Assembly (NCBI GenBank): GCA_050084985.1
Contig: JBITNC010000001.1
Location: forward strand, 215,202,001 to 215,266,000
Direction: 5' to 3'
DNA: 64,000 bases
Origin: Nageia nagi
Taxonomy: Eukaryota; Pinophyta
Below are positions 45,901 through 58,285 of the stretch, one piece after another. Position numbers and translations under genes: made by a program. The notes under the pieces were generated by a model. The model was not told the origin of the DNA. It worked only from the letters and a program-made list of their open reading frames with translations, and did no database searches. Every line of letters starts with the position of its first letter. Within the stretch, counting starts at the first letter, position 1.

Positions 45901-48845
45901 GCTTCACCTTTTGGTATAACATGGGTAAGTGGACATCTGAATATTGACAAAAAGTGAGTCTGATCATTATTTGGTATGTTAAAGACATCTTGAACACTTA
46001 CCAATGATGAAGTTTGGTCTTCTTCTTTTAGCTCTCTTATTTGTTCACAATTTATTTCCTTTGGAATTTCTTCCAGTTCTTCCACATGTTCCTGAATTGC
46101 AATTGTGGCCAAGGCTGCAAATGTTTCAGCTCCATCAGGTTCAGGTTCATCAATCCACAATTGTCCTTGATACTCAAGAGCAGGTTGAGCAGGAGGGTAC
46201 AAAGAGATAGTTTTCATATGATGTCCATCAGAAATTGTCATATCTCCAGATCTGCAATTGATAAATGCTACTGCAGTTGCTAACCATGGTCTGCCTAAGA
46301 TTATAGGATATCCATTATTTCCTTTTGTCTTCAATACCAAAAAATCTGCTGGATATTCCCATGAATCAACAGTGATTTGCACATCATCAATTATTCCTTC
46401 TGGTGTAGCTGTAGACTGATCTACCAATTGTAGAATTGTTGTTGTTGGTCTGACCTCTGACAATGACAATTCCTCTGTCAAGTCTGTAGTTATAACATTA
46501 ATTGTTGCTCCCAAGTCAATCAATACATTTGGAATTTTGGTTCCTTTAATATATACTATGATAATTGGAGTACCAGGATCTCCATACTTGGGATTGATTA
46601 TTTTACAAGATAGTAGTTCAGCTACCTTACCATCTACTTGAATGGTTTCTGGATAAGTTTTCTTCTTTCTCCCTCCTTTTCTAATGCATAACTCTTTCAC
46701 AAGTTTGTTTAATTCTGGAACTTCTTGAATTGCTTGTAACACTGGAATAGATATATTGAGCTTTTTTAATTCTCTAAGTAATTTAGACTCTTTTTCAATT
46801 GGTTTGATTACTAACCTTTCAGGATATGGAATCTATTCTTCCTTTTTCTTTTGGACCTCTTTTTGGGCTGGACTTTCAATAGTGTGATCAGATTCTTCAT
46901 TATTTATCTCTGTGACTACTGGTGGATTCAAATCTGTTGTTTTTACTAGTTCTGTTATCTTCCTCCCAGATCTTAATTGGATCTCGTCACATTGTATAGC
47001 ATTAATTGAGGCAGTATCATTCTGATCAATTTGATAGGTGACTTGCCTATTGTTGGGATTTGGAACAGGTTGAGCTGGCAATGCAGGTTGTTTTGGTTGT
47101 ATTTGGCTTTGACTTGTCTGAGCTGGCCCTGGTAATAATACTTGTTGTTGTTGAGTGTTCTGATTCCATTTCCTTTGCTGATTTCCCTGGTTCCAACCAA
47201 ATTGACCTCCTTGATTCCAATTTGGCTGCATTCCTTGATTCCAATTGGACTGATTCCAACTAGAGTGGTTATTCCATGGTCCTCCCCACTGTTGATTTTG
47301 ACCGGAGTGTGTCCAATCCTGATTTGACATCCATGGAGGATATGGCATCATATTAGGTGGATACTGCATATTCCACCAAGTTTGCAAATAAGGCCTTGTT
47401 GAGCCTTGCAAATTGTTGTTTCCTCTTGGTGCAACATAGCTTGCATCTCCTGTCATACTCGCTAATGACATTTGGGCTACTGTTAAACATTCACAGTCAT
47501 CTGTCTTATGATTTTTCTGACATAATCCACATATTTCTATTTTGTTGAGAGGACATTCATGAAGTGCATGCTTCTTTCTACACCTAGGACAATAGACAGC
47601 TAATGGTTCTTGTGAGTCTTGTGGATCTTTTGCTTTAGCTGCCCTAGTGGTTCCTCCTTTTAATTGGTTCAATTCCACCAAGATGTCGGTTTTGAAATTG
47701 GCCAATTCTTCAATGAGTTCACTAACAGCACTATCCTTAGTGTGAAGTTTCGTTTTGCGAGTAGGAGCTCTGGTCCTTGAGTAATTTGTGCATAACTCAA
47801 TGATCTCATCCAAATCTAATGTATAAATATTTCCTCTTCCCATTAGATTCAAAACATCAAGGGATGATTCTAACAATCCTCACAGAAATATTGTCTTCAC
47901 AAAATCAGGATCAAAGTTAGTTCCTACCCTTTTTTGCACAAAAAGGAACCGATCCAAATAATCCTCCAAGCTTTCTGATTCTTCTTGTTTGATTCTGAAT
48001 AGTTCATCTTTCCTGTCCTTGACTCTGCAATACTCTTGATATTTTTCCAGAAATAATCTTTCCATTTCTGCCCAAGTGGTGATAGAATCTGGTGGAAGTC
48101 CCATGAACCATCTCATTGCATTATCCTTCAAGGTAGAAGGAAAGAGTTTCAACTTCTGATTATCCAATTCATAATCATATGTTTTACATATGATTTTAAA
48201 TTCAAATAAGAACTGATCAGGATCCTCATTTGGAAAACCTCTAAAGTTGGGTAACACTGATGGTGAGATATTCTTCATTGGGGCATCAACTCCTGGAGCA
48301 AGTAGGATGGGAAAAGAGAAGGTCCTATTTGGATTTTGTGGATTTGCTCCTCCTCCACCACTACCTCCAGTAGCATTAGTACTACCTGTTCCTCCTGACA
48401 TAGTATATAATGGATTAACAAAAGTTGCAAAAGTTCCAAAAGGTCTTTTTGCTTCTTCACTTTCAGCTTCAGAGTCTGTACTACTTGAAGGAATCTGGAT
48501 GTGCAATGGTGAAGAAATTTCAGAAAATCTTACAGGTTCCTTTTCTAAAACATTAATTTCTGCAGATTGTTCAAGAGATTTTTCTTTAATTAATTCTTCT
48601 TCAAGATGCCTAGGATCTTGTCCCTCTGATGACTGTGATTGTGAATTTTCTTCAGTTTCAGCTGATAAAAATTGCTCAACAACACCAGGACTTTCGTCAA
48701 CAATTTCAGCTTGCTGTGACGAGGTAGCTCTTCCTAAACCAACAGGTATTCTTTGGGGGGGTCTTACTGGAGTGTGATTTCTACCTCTACTATTCCTACC
48801 TCTACTACTAATAAATCTCCCCCTCTCGTCTCTAGCTCTATTCAT
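42945..48845 (-). pseudogene. Gag-Pol of the complete Athila-like element, single frame with five stops
   Basis: One frame of 1,967 codons from the ATG at 48845 to 42945. The only interruptions are TGA 47880, TAG 46833, TAA 44307, TAG 44214 and TGA 43953, and no frameshift occurs. Gag has AMRWFMGLPPDSITTWAEME near 48100. Two knuckles follow (CPRCRKKHALHEC, CGLCQKNHKTDDC, near 47550), then a QWNQ-rich stretch near 47200. Protease reads VLIDLGATINVI near 46510, with leucine where T/S is usual, as in Athila relatives as I recall. RT has FLDGFSGYNQI and YMDD (near 45150). RNase H keeps HTDASNYAIG, TTIEKEFLAV and HTDHAAIKYL. Integrase has H2C2 (CDQCQ near 43960) and the D, D, E triad in IDFVGP, VSDQGPQF and TSGQVEVTNRE. 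It would need readthrough to be made. Confidence 0.92.
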
Positions 48846-49039
48846 TCATTCTAAATAATCAACTTTGAAATCAAATCTAAGCAAGTTCAAAACAGTTTGA
48901 CTGAAGAACTCTTATATGGCTACTACTCACGACCACTCAAAGATCCCCTTTGAGGAAACATGGCTGCACATAATTTCTAATATGGTACTGGTAGGAGTCC
49001 TACTACAAGAATTGTTGTCACCAGTCCTAACTAACACCT
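48846..49039 (-). other. Leader of the complete Athila-like element
   Basis: No ORF on the element's strand. The distance from LTR to gag ATG (216 bp) is the same in copy C (261-476). A plus-strand frame across this leader, the primer site and the LTR exists in both copies but is explained by shared descent. Confidence 0.7.
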
Positions 49040-49057
49040 TCCCCGGCAACGGCGCCA
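49040..49057 (-). promoter_or_regulatory. Primer-binding site, tRNA-Asp type
   Basis: The plus strand TCCCCGGCAACGGCGCCA equals the 3' end of plant tRNA-Asp(GUC) plus CCA, recalled from memory, over 18 nt. Four bases separate it from the LTR. Confidence 0.85.
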
Positions 49058-49061
49058 AAAA

Positions 49062-50475
49062 TGATGAGGCATCAATTCATCATTTAATTTTGTCAATCCT
49101 GAGTTGGTGTACAAGGCTATATGCAGTTGAGGACTCTATTTTATCCCTTGTTCTACTTGGAAAATTCAAATTTCAATCATACAATAATGCCAAATTCAGA
49201 CTTGCAGGACTTAAACTGGAAAGATAAAGTTGCATTGAATGGAAGGAAATGGAGAAAACACACACACTAAGCTGCTGTTGAATACTTTGCAGAAAACTGG
49301 AAATTGACATAAAACAAATAAGAGACCTCTACCAGTAGGAGTGGGCCCCCTCTTCCAGTAGAGACTCACAATTGAAACAGTATTAAAGAATTGTCACACC
49401 TTTTTATTGCTTTTCCAAATGTACTGGTATAATCTCCTTACTAAAAACCCCCAAAAACTCATCCATTACAAAAGCTCTATTTATTCTAATAGGATCCTAT
49501 CTGCTTTTTAACTAATCTTTCTAAATATATACTATTTGACCTATTCATTTGGGTCATACAATCCTTCTTATCCTACGCTGTCTGCTGATATTCTGGAGAT
49601 AATTCTGTAAAGATTAAGTCTAAAACAGAATTAGTTACTTTGTCCTTAAGACTAGTTCCTAATCGGAATAAGTCTACTTGACTTCTTCTTTGGCTCCCCT
49701 AGTTTCTCTAACTGATCCACGTTCTTCTCTGTCTTCAATGTAGCTGTCATCTTAGCTCCGTGCGTTTGATTCTTCTATATTTCTGGAACTATAACTCAGG
49801 AGCCTTTCTGGTGCTATATTTCAGGAATCTTTCTGGAGCTATATTTCAGGAGCCTTTAAACGATTTCTAGAGCCAGACTTGAGTCGCTTTCTGGTGCTTA
49901 GACTGAAGTCATTTTCTGGTGCTTACTTAAGTTGATTTCTGGAGCCTGACTTGAGTCACTTTCTGGTGCTTAGACTGAAGTCACTTTCTAGTGCTTAGAC
50001 TGAAGTCGCTTTCTGGTGCTTAGACTGAAGTCACTTTCTGGTGCTTAGACTGAAGTCGCTTTCTGGTGCTAACTTAAGTTGATTTCTGGAGCCAGACTTG
50101 AGTCGCTTTCTGGTGCTTAGACTGAAGTCGCTTTCTGGTGCTTACTTAAGTTGATTTCTGGAGCCTGACTTGAGTCGCTTTCTGGTGCTTTCCATTAGAC
50201 TTCTCTGGAACTAGAAACTTAATACTTACAGCCATCATTCTTATGAGAAGTCAGAATATATGCTCAGTAAACATTATTCAATCATAAACAGCATTTTTTT
50301 ATGCATCAAAATTACAAATAACATTAATAAATGAAAGATCAAACAACTATGCATTCAACATTAAATTAGACAGTTTATAATAATTGGTAATATCATTCAA
50401 GTCATATTAGTGTTCCAAATGTCCTTAACATATCAAATAAATGCATCAAAAATGAGACCACTTTGAGTCTCATCA
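49062..50475 (-). repeat. 5' LTR of the complete Athila-like element
   Basis: 1414 bp, close to 40031-41420. It has minisatellite units at about 49875-50190, and is followed by the target duplicate ACAAG. Confidence 0.94.
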
Positions 50476-50480
50476 ACAAG

Positions 50481-51382
50481 GCCTCCAAGATCCTTCAAAA
50501 CCTCCTCTCACATTCACAATACACTCTTAGCTCTAAAAATCACAACAAAATTGAAACACTTCCCGAAATCCTCCTTCTTTCCCTCTTCTATCTAATTTGC
50601 TCCCCTTTTATACAATTTTTGGAGCTAAAATTAGAGAGAATTACAACTAAGAATTTCAACAAAAAAACCTATTTTTAGATACCCATTAACCTCCTTGATC
50701 TTCCTACCAAATTTGGGCTCAATTGGTTGCAAATATCTCCTAAAAATGAGCTTTGAATCTAAAAAACATGCTCTCTAGACTATTATAGGCTTACAAGATA
50801 AACTTAGTCCAAACATAGGACCTTAGGCAAATCAAAAATATTGAAAAACCTTTGAAAAATGCCAAAATATGTTAAAATACTCAAAAAATGGGTAGGTACA
50901 CTGTGGTGCTGACACATGGTGCATTATGGGTAGAAGTCAAACGGTCAACTACAGCTAGGCTAACTAGTTAGGTGGTGATGTGGTAGGTTTTGGCTGGCTT
51001 GGCTGGGTTGGAAATGTGCATGCAGATTTGGTAGGTCATGTAGTCAAATAGGTCAAACATGGTTGACATGGTAGGGTGGGTGTCAGGTGGGTTAGATGTG
51101 GTGGTCTCAGCTAGTAGGTAGGTATCCACATAGGCTACCTCACATGGTCCTACGTGGTCTCCATGTCTACATGGATTGTCCAATGGCGGGCAGGTTCTGC
51201 CATATTAATTTTTGATTTTTTTTTTTTTAAATTCTCAAAATGGACTTAAGGCCATAATTTTCACATATAGACTCAGATTCTCGATCTAAAAGAAGCATTG
51301 AAAAGCTAAAGATGAGATGAATACAATGAACACATTGAAATGGAGATTACTAAATGTTGAATGGATCCAAATTTTTGGATCA
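50481..51382 (-). repeat. Outer part of the 5' LTR of the chromovirus-like element
   Basis: The minus strand begins TGATCCAAAAATTTGGATCC at 51382, an imperfect 20-bp palindrome at the LTR edge. The last 37 bp match 1935-1971. It contains a GGTNGG-rich tract (about 50960-51130) and a T-run near 51217. No gene is seen. It abuts the 12-bp array, so the element inserted into or beside that array. Confidence 0.78.
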
Positions 51383-51543
51383 CTATAGGCCAATCCATGG
51401 GTTAGTCTATGGGCTAGTCTATGGTCCAACCTAAGCTTAAACATGGGATGGTTTATGGCCTAGATCTAGATTATTTTAATGTCTAGCACATAAGCTATTC
51501 TATGGACTAGTCCTTTGGTTGACCAATGCATAATCCATGGGCC

Positions 51544-54500
51544 TAAAAAATATATTCATAGGTGATGCACCCACTTAACTATTTCTTGATAAAGTTTTTA
51601 CCTAAAACTGCTATAGGTATGGGTTGGTCTATGCATCCATCCACATGCTAGTTCATAGGTCGACTTAGGGACTGATATGTGGGATGACTTACTAGTTGAA
51701 CCATGGGCCAACCTAGATCAATCCTTAGGCTAGACCATTAGCTAGCCTAGGTTAGTCCTTGGGCTAGACCATAGGTTAATTTGTGAGTCAATTCAATTCA
51801 GTCCATGGGTTGGTTTATGGTCCTAACCTAGGTCAATTTATGGGTCATAATATGGGTTGGTTTATGGGCCAATCTATTGGCTAACCCATAAAAAAATCCA
51901 TGGGCCAACCAATGCTCTAGTCTATGGGCCAACCAATGGTTTAGTCTATGGGCCAACCCATTAACTAGTCCATCATTCTAAAAAAATATATCATAGGTGA
52001 TGGATCCCATTAATAGTTTATAGACTAGGATTTTTACTTAAAATTACTATAGGTATTGGGTTGGTCTAGACCTAACCATGGGTCAATATATAGAATAGTA
52101 CACAAGTTGGTTTGTAGGCTAATCATTTCATCAATCCATGTGCCAGTCCATGGGTAGACCTACAAGCTAATCCATGGGTTGACCTACTAGCCAAACCATA
52201 GGCTAGTCTAGGTCTATCTATGGACTAGATCATAGGATGGTGTGCATTGGTTCAAGTTTATCCATGGGTTGAACCATAGGATGGTGTAGGTTCATCTATG
52301 GTCTAAACTAGTCCTAAGCATAGGATGCTCTATGGGTTGGGTCCAAGCCAATCCATGGGCTAGTCCATAAGATGGTCCATGGGTTGCTCCTCTAGCAAAC
52401 CCATGGGCTAACCCATGAGTTGGTCTAAGAGCCTAGAAAAAATATGTGTCATAGGAAATAGACACCCTTCAACACTTGTAGATAAGGTTTTTACCTAAAA
52501 CTACATAGTAGGTATTAGTTTGATCCATACTTGACCATGAGCTAGTTCATGGACCAACCTATAAGTTAGTTCATGCGATAGTCCATAGGCCAATCCATGT
52601 ACTAGTCTATGGTTTGACATATGGGCTAGTCTATGGGCTAATTTATTGTATGGACCATAATTTAGCTAAGGTCAATCCATGGACTAAACTATGGGCTGGT
52701 CTATCCATTGGCCCATAAAAAATATATGCTATGGGTAATGGACCCTCTTAACCATTTGTAGATTTGATTTTTTACCTAAAACTACTATAGGTATCAAGTT
52801 GGTCCATGGGTCAATTTATGGGCCATTCCATTATTTGGTTCATGGGTTAGTCCATAGACTGGTCCATGTATTAGTTCATTAATCAACCTATGATTTATTA
52901 CTTAGGCCAAGCTACTATCCAAATTATGGGCTAGTCCATGGAAGTCCATGAGGTAGTGCATAGGTCATTTTATGGGCCAATGCATGAGCCAATTTATGGG
53001 TCATTCCATGGGTCAATTTGTGGGTCTTACCACCATCAAATTTAGGTTAGTTCATGGGTTAAACCATGAGTTAGTTCTAGTTGGTTAATAGGTTGGTTCA
53101 TGGTTAAGGTCTAGGCTTAAGAATAGGATGGTCCATGGGCCAAATCTAGGTTGGTTCATGGGCTAACACATAAGTTGGTCCATATGCTAAATGATGGGCT
53201 AGTTTGTGGGCTAGTTCATAGGCTAAAAACAATATATATTATAGTTAATCAAATCCCTTAAATATTTATAGATAATGTTTTTTACCTAAAACTATTATAG
53301 GTATTGGGTTAGTCTAGGATTGACCATGGGCCAATTCATGGTTCAATCCATGTGTCATTATTAGGGCATATCCATGGGTTGATCCATGTGTCAATCCATG
53401 GTTTGACCTATGGGTTTACCTACTAATTAGATTATGGGCCTACCATGGTTGGTTCATGAGCTTGACCATGAGCTAGTCCATGGGTCTATCTATAGGATAG
53501 TCCATTATTTTAACAAGGCCTTACCATGAGATAATCCATGTGCTAGGTCCAAGTTGATTAATGGATTGACACATAGGTTGATACATAGGTCAATTTATTG
53601 GCCAACCCATGGGCCTATCTATTAGTTAATCCAAGGGATGATCCTTGGGATAACCCATGGATCAATCCATAAGCCTAAAAAAATATACACCATATATAAT
53701 GGACCCCCTTAATTAATTATAGACTAAATGTTTTACCTAAAACTACTATAGGTACTAGGCCAGTCCATGGAATAGTTCATGGGTTAATTTTTGGGCTAGT
53801 CCATGGGCTTTTCCATGTGCCAATCCATGGGATTTTTAGTGTGTTAGTCCATGGTTAAACCTACAAGCTAATTCTTAAGCTAACATACTAGTCAAATCAT
53901 GAGCCATGAGTTGAACCATGGGCTAGTTTGGGTTAGTATATAGGTTGGTCCATGGTTTGACCTAACCTTAATCATGGGATGATTTATGGACCATATTCAA
54001 GATAGTCCATGGGCTAGTTCAATGGTCAATCTATGGGCCAACCCATGGGCTAGTACATGGGCCTTGAAAAAACATACACCCTAGGAAATGGAGCCCCTTA
54101 ACCTTTTTTAGATAGGGCTTTTTACCTATAACTACTATAGGTACCAAGCCTATACAAGCTTGATAAAGGTCCATATGCTTATCTATAGGTTAGTTTATGT
54201 GTTGATCTATGGGTCAACCTATGGTCTAGTCTATGTATTGACTTATTGGCCAAACCACATGAGTTGGCTTAGGTAAATTTGTGGTGTAAACCACTATTTT
54301 ATGTATAGGTCAATCCATGTTGATCCATGGGTCAGTTTGTGGGCCTATAAATAGGTTGATACAAAGTCTTATCTATGACCTCATCCATGGTCATATCTAG
54401 GCTTGACCATGGGATAATTCATGGTCTAAGTTTAGGCTAATTCATGGATCAACACACATGTTGGTTCAAGGGTCAATCCACTAGCCAACCCACATGTCAA

Positions 54501-54919
54501 TCCATAGGCCCATCCTTGGACCAACCAATGGTCTAGTGTATGGATGGATACATAAGCTAGTCCATGGGCCCATAAAAAAATACATTATAGGTAATGGACA
54601 CCCTTAAACATTTATAAATTAGGTTTTTTACCTAAAACTACTATAGGTACTAAGCTATTCCAAGCCTAATGATGAATCAATCTATGGACTAGTCCAAAGG
54701 TAGGTTCATATGTTGATCCATAAGCTAGTCTATCAATTGATCCATAGGCCAATCCATGGGTTGATCTATAGGCCATTCCATGGGTCAATCTATGGGCTGG
54801 TTTATGATCTAGCCTAGGCCTAAGCATGAGATGTCCATGGCCTAGATATAGACCAATTCATTATCCATCACCCAACCTAGTCCATGGACTAGTCCTTTAG
54901 TTGACTATCACATAATCCA
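51544..54919. repeat. Higher-order unit 1 of the 12-bp array (3376 bp)
   Basis: Block spacings are 433, 455, 271, 519, 450, 390, 508 and 350 bp. Its first block has the variant GATGCACCCACTTAAC; its third has the insertion-bearing ACTACATAGTAGGTATTAG. Confidence 0.75.
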
Positions 54920-57900
54920 CTAGCCCATAGAAAACATACATCATAGGTTATGCACCCACTTAACCATTTCTAGATATGTTTTTTTACTTAAAACTACTAT
55001 AGGGATAAGGTTGGCCCATTAGTTGGTCAATGCACTAGTCCACATGTTAGTTCATAGTTTAACTTATGGAACATTTTATGTGGAACCTTACTTTCTATAA
55101 CATGGGCCAACCCAAGTCACTCTTAGTCTAGACCATGAGCTAGCCTAGGTTAGTCCTTGGGATAGACCATGTGCTAGACCACTAGCTACTCTATGGGTTG
55201 GTTTATGTCAATCTATGGGTTAGTTTATGGTCAAGGTATAGGCTAGTTCATGGTCAAAATATGGGTTGGTACATGGGCTAATTTGTTGGTTGACCCATAA
55301 GCGAGTCCATGGGCCAACCTAGAGATTGGTCCATAGGCCTAAAAATATATATATAATAGGTAATGGACCACCTTAACTGTCTATAGATTAGGATTTTTAC
55401 CTAAAATGCTATAGGTACTATTCTCATCTAGGCCTAACCATGGGTCAATCTATTGGCTAGTACATGAGTTGGTTCATGGGTTGGTCCTTTAGCCAGTCCA
55501 TGTGCCAATCCATGGGTAAACCTACAAGCTAGTCTGTGGGTTGACCTACTAGCCAGACCATAGGTTGGTCTAAGTCAATCCATGGGCTAGACCATAGGAT
55601 AGTGTGCATTAGTTTGGATTAGTTTATGGACTAAACCATAGGAAGGTGTGGCTTGGTATATGGTTTAAACTAGGCCTATGCATAGGATATTTTGTGTGGG
55701 CCAATCCAAGCTAATTAGTGGGCTAGTCCATAAGATGGTCCATGGGTTGGTCCTTTTGTCAACCCATGGACCAACCTATGGATCAATCCATGAGCCCAAA
55801 CAAAATAAACATATAGGAAATAGAACCCCTTAACCATTTGTAGATAGGGTTTTTTATCTAAAATTACATAATAAGTTTTAGTCTAATCCATGCATAACCA
55901 TGAGCTAGTTTATGGATTGATCCATAAGTTAGTTCATGTTCTAGTCCATAGGCCAATCCATGTACTAGTCTATGGTTTAACATATGGGCTATTTTATGGG
56001 TTAATTTATTAGATAAACCATAAGCTAGCCAAGGTTGATACATGGATTGAACCATGTGCTGATGTTTGGGTTAGTCCAAGTCAATTCATGGGCTAGTCTA
56101 TCCATCAACCTAGAAAATATATATGCTACAAGAAATGGACCACCTTTTACCTAAAACTACTATAGGTATCAGGCCATTCCATGGGTTGATTCATGGGCCA
56201 TTCCATTGTTTGATTCATAGGTTAGTCCATAGATTGGTCCATCTATTAGTTCATTAGTTCACCTATGGTATTCTCCTTAAGCCAACCTATTAGCCAAACC
56301 ATGTGTTAGTTTGTATTAATTTATGAGGTGGTACATATGTCAATTTATTGGTTGATGCATGGGCTATTTCATGGGTCATTCCATGGGTTAGTTTGTGGGC
56401 CAATCTAGGTTAGTTTATGGGCTAGAACATGGGCTAATTAATGTTAATATGTGGGCTAGAACATTAGCTAGTTCAAGCTAATTCATGGTCAAGGTCTAAG
56501 CTTGAGCATAGGATGGTCCATGGGCCAGGTCTAGGCTAGTTCATGGTATGGTACATAAGTTGGTCTATGGGCTCCATGGGCTAGTCTATGGGCTGGTCCA
56601 TGGGATAAGAAAAACATATATTGTAGGCAATGGAACCCCTTAACCATTTGTAGAAAATATTTTTTAATTAAAACTACTATATGTATTGTGTCAATCTAAG
56701 CCTAGCCATGGTTCAATTCATGGGTTGATCCATGGTTTAATCCTTAGGTATGTCCATAGGTTAATCCATGTGTCACTCTATGGTTTGGCCTATGGGATAA
56801 TTTATGAGCTAACCTATTAGCCAAACTATGGGTCTACTAGGGTTGATCATGGTCTTGACCATGAGATGGTTTGTGGGTCTATCTACTAATTATTCCATGG
56901 TCTAACTAAGGCCTTACCATGAAATGATCCATGGGCTAGGTCTAAGCTAATTCATAGGTTGACATCGGGTCAATACATAGGTTAATCTATGGGCCAACCC
57001 ATGGGCCTATCCATCAATCAATCCATGGATTGAGCCTTTAGTCAACCCATGGCTGATTCATAAGCCTAGAAAACATATACACCATAGGTAATAGACCCCT
57101 TAATCAATTGTAGATTAAATGTGTTACTTAAAACTACTATAGGTACTAGGCCGATCTAAGCCTAACCATAGGCTGATTTGTGGATTATTCCATTGATCAA
57201 TTTGTGGGTTGATCCATGGGCCTATTTATGTGCCAATCCATGGGTAAACCTATAAGTTGATCCATGGGCTAACCTACTAGTCAAACCATGGGCCAAACCA
57301 TGGGTCAATCTAGGTTAATATATGGATCGATCTATGGTCTAACTGAACCCTAAGCATAGGATGGTCTATGGGCCACATTTAGGATAGTCCATGGGTTGGT
57401 CCATTGGTCGACCCATCAATTAGTCTATGGGCCTTAAAAAAATATACACCCTAGGTAATGGAACCCCTTAACCCTTTTTAAATAGAGTTTTTACCTAAAA
57501 CTACTATAGGTACTAAGCATGTGCAAGCTTGACCAATGGTTGGTCCATGGGCTAGACCATGGAAAGGTCCATGTGCTTATCCATAAGGTACTTTATGTGT
57601 TGATATATGGGTCAACCTATGGAGTGAGTTACTAGTTGAACCACATGAGCTAGCTTGGGTTACTTAGTGGCCCAAACCATTAGTCTATTTATGGGTCAAT
57701 CCAAGTTTATCCATGGGTCTTTCTTTGGGCTTATAAATATTCTAGTACATGTACTATTCTAAGGCCCAATCCATGGTCATACCTATGTCTAACCATGAGA
57801 TAGTTCATGGTCCAAGTCTAGTTTGATTCATGGGCTAACACACATGCTAATCCATGGACCAATCTATTAGCCAAACCACATGTCAATCCATGGGCCCATC

Positions 57901-58285
57901 CTTGGGATAACTAATGGTCCAATCTATGGACATATCCATGGGGCTTGAAAAAAAAACATTATAGGAAATGGACCCCCTTAACCATTTGTAGAAATTGGTT
58001 TTTTATCTCAAACTACTATAGGAACTAGGCTAGTTTAGGCTTGATGATGGATCAATCTATGGGATGGTCCATAGGTTAGTTCATGGGTTGGACCATGGGT
58101 TAATCTATTCACTAGCCCATGGGCTAGTATTTATGTTGATCTATTCATTGACCTATAGGCCACTCCATGGTTTGACCTACTATCCAAACCATCATCTGAT
58201 CCAAGTTAGTCCAAGTTAGTCCATGTGTCAATCTATGGTCCAACCTAAGCTTGAGCATGGGTTGACTCATAGGTTGGTCCATAGG
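54920..58285. repeat. Higher-order unit 2 of the 12-bp array (3366 bp)
   Basis: Spacings are 417, 457, 316, 489, 466, 365, 507 and 349 bp, interval for interval close to unit 1. Its first block has TTATGCACCCACTTAAC and its third ATTACATAATAAGTTTTAG, the same private variants as unit 1. This shows a segmental duplication rather than independent expansion. Confidence 0.75.

Larger units (their letters stand above)
40031..50475 (-). mobile_element. Complete Athila-like Ty3/gypsy retrotransposon (10,445 bp)
   Basis: LTRs 40031-41420 (1390 bp) and 49062-50475 (1414 bp) are highly alike, both TGATGAG...CTCATCA. The target duplication ACAAG is perfect (40026-40030, 50476-50480). Minus-strand order is 5' LTR, tRNA-Asp primer site, leader, one gag-pol frame (48845-42945), a spacer, a truncated extra ORF, a purine tract and the 3' LTR. 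The tRNA-Asp primer and the RT sequence ([30 protein letters not shown]) fit the Athila lineage. With few stops and similar LTRs, it is probably among the youngest insertions here. It sits in the 5' LTR of the chromovirus-like element. Confidence 0.95.

Noticed and set aside
48247-48777. 176-codon plus-strand frame
   Set aside because: Shadow of the Athila-like gag on the minus strand, which has the family motifs and a longer open frame.
48916-49227. 103-codon plus-strand frame over leader, primer site and LTR, also present at 331-546
   Set aside because: Conserved only because the two copies are nearly identical. It runs antisense across the primer site and differs in its tail through an indel in copy C.
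40031-50475. Endogenous pararetrovirus (caulimovirus-like) insertion
   Set aside because: LTRs, target duplication, tRNA-Asp primer site and an integrase with D, D, E show a Ty3/gypsy element; no movement protein is seen.
55864-56055. 63-codon minus-strand frame (VHGLAYGLEHELTYG)
   Set aside because: The 12-bp repeat read as four-residue units; stops interrupt it elsewhere throughout the array.
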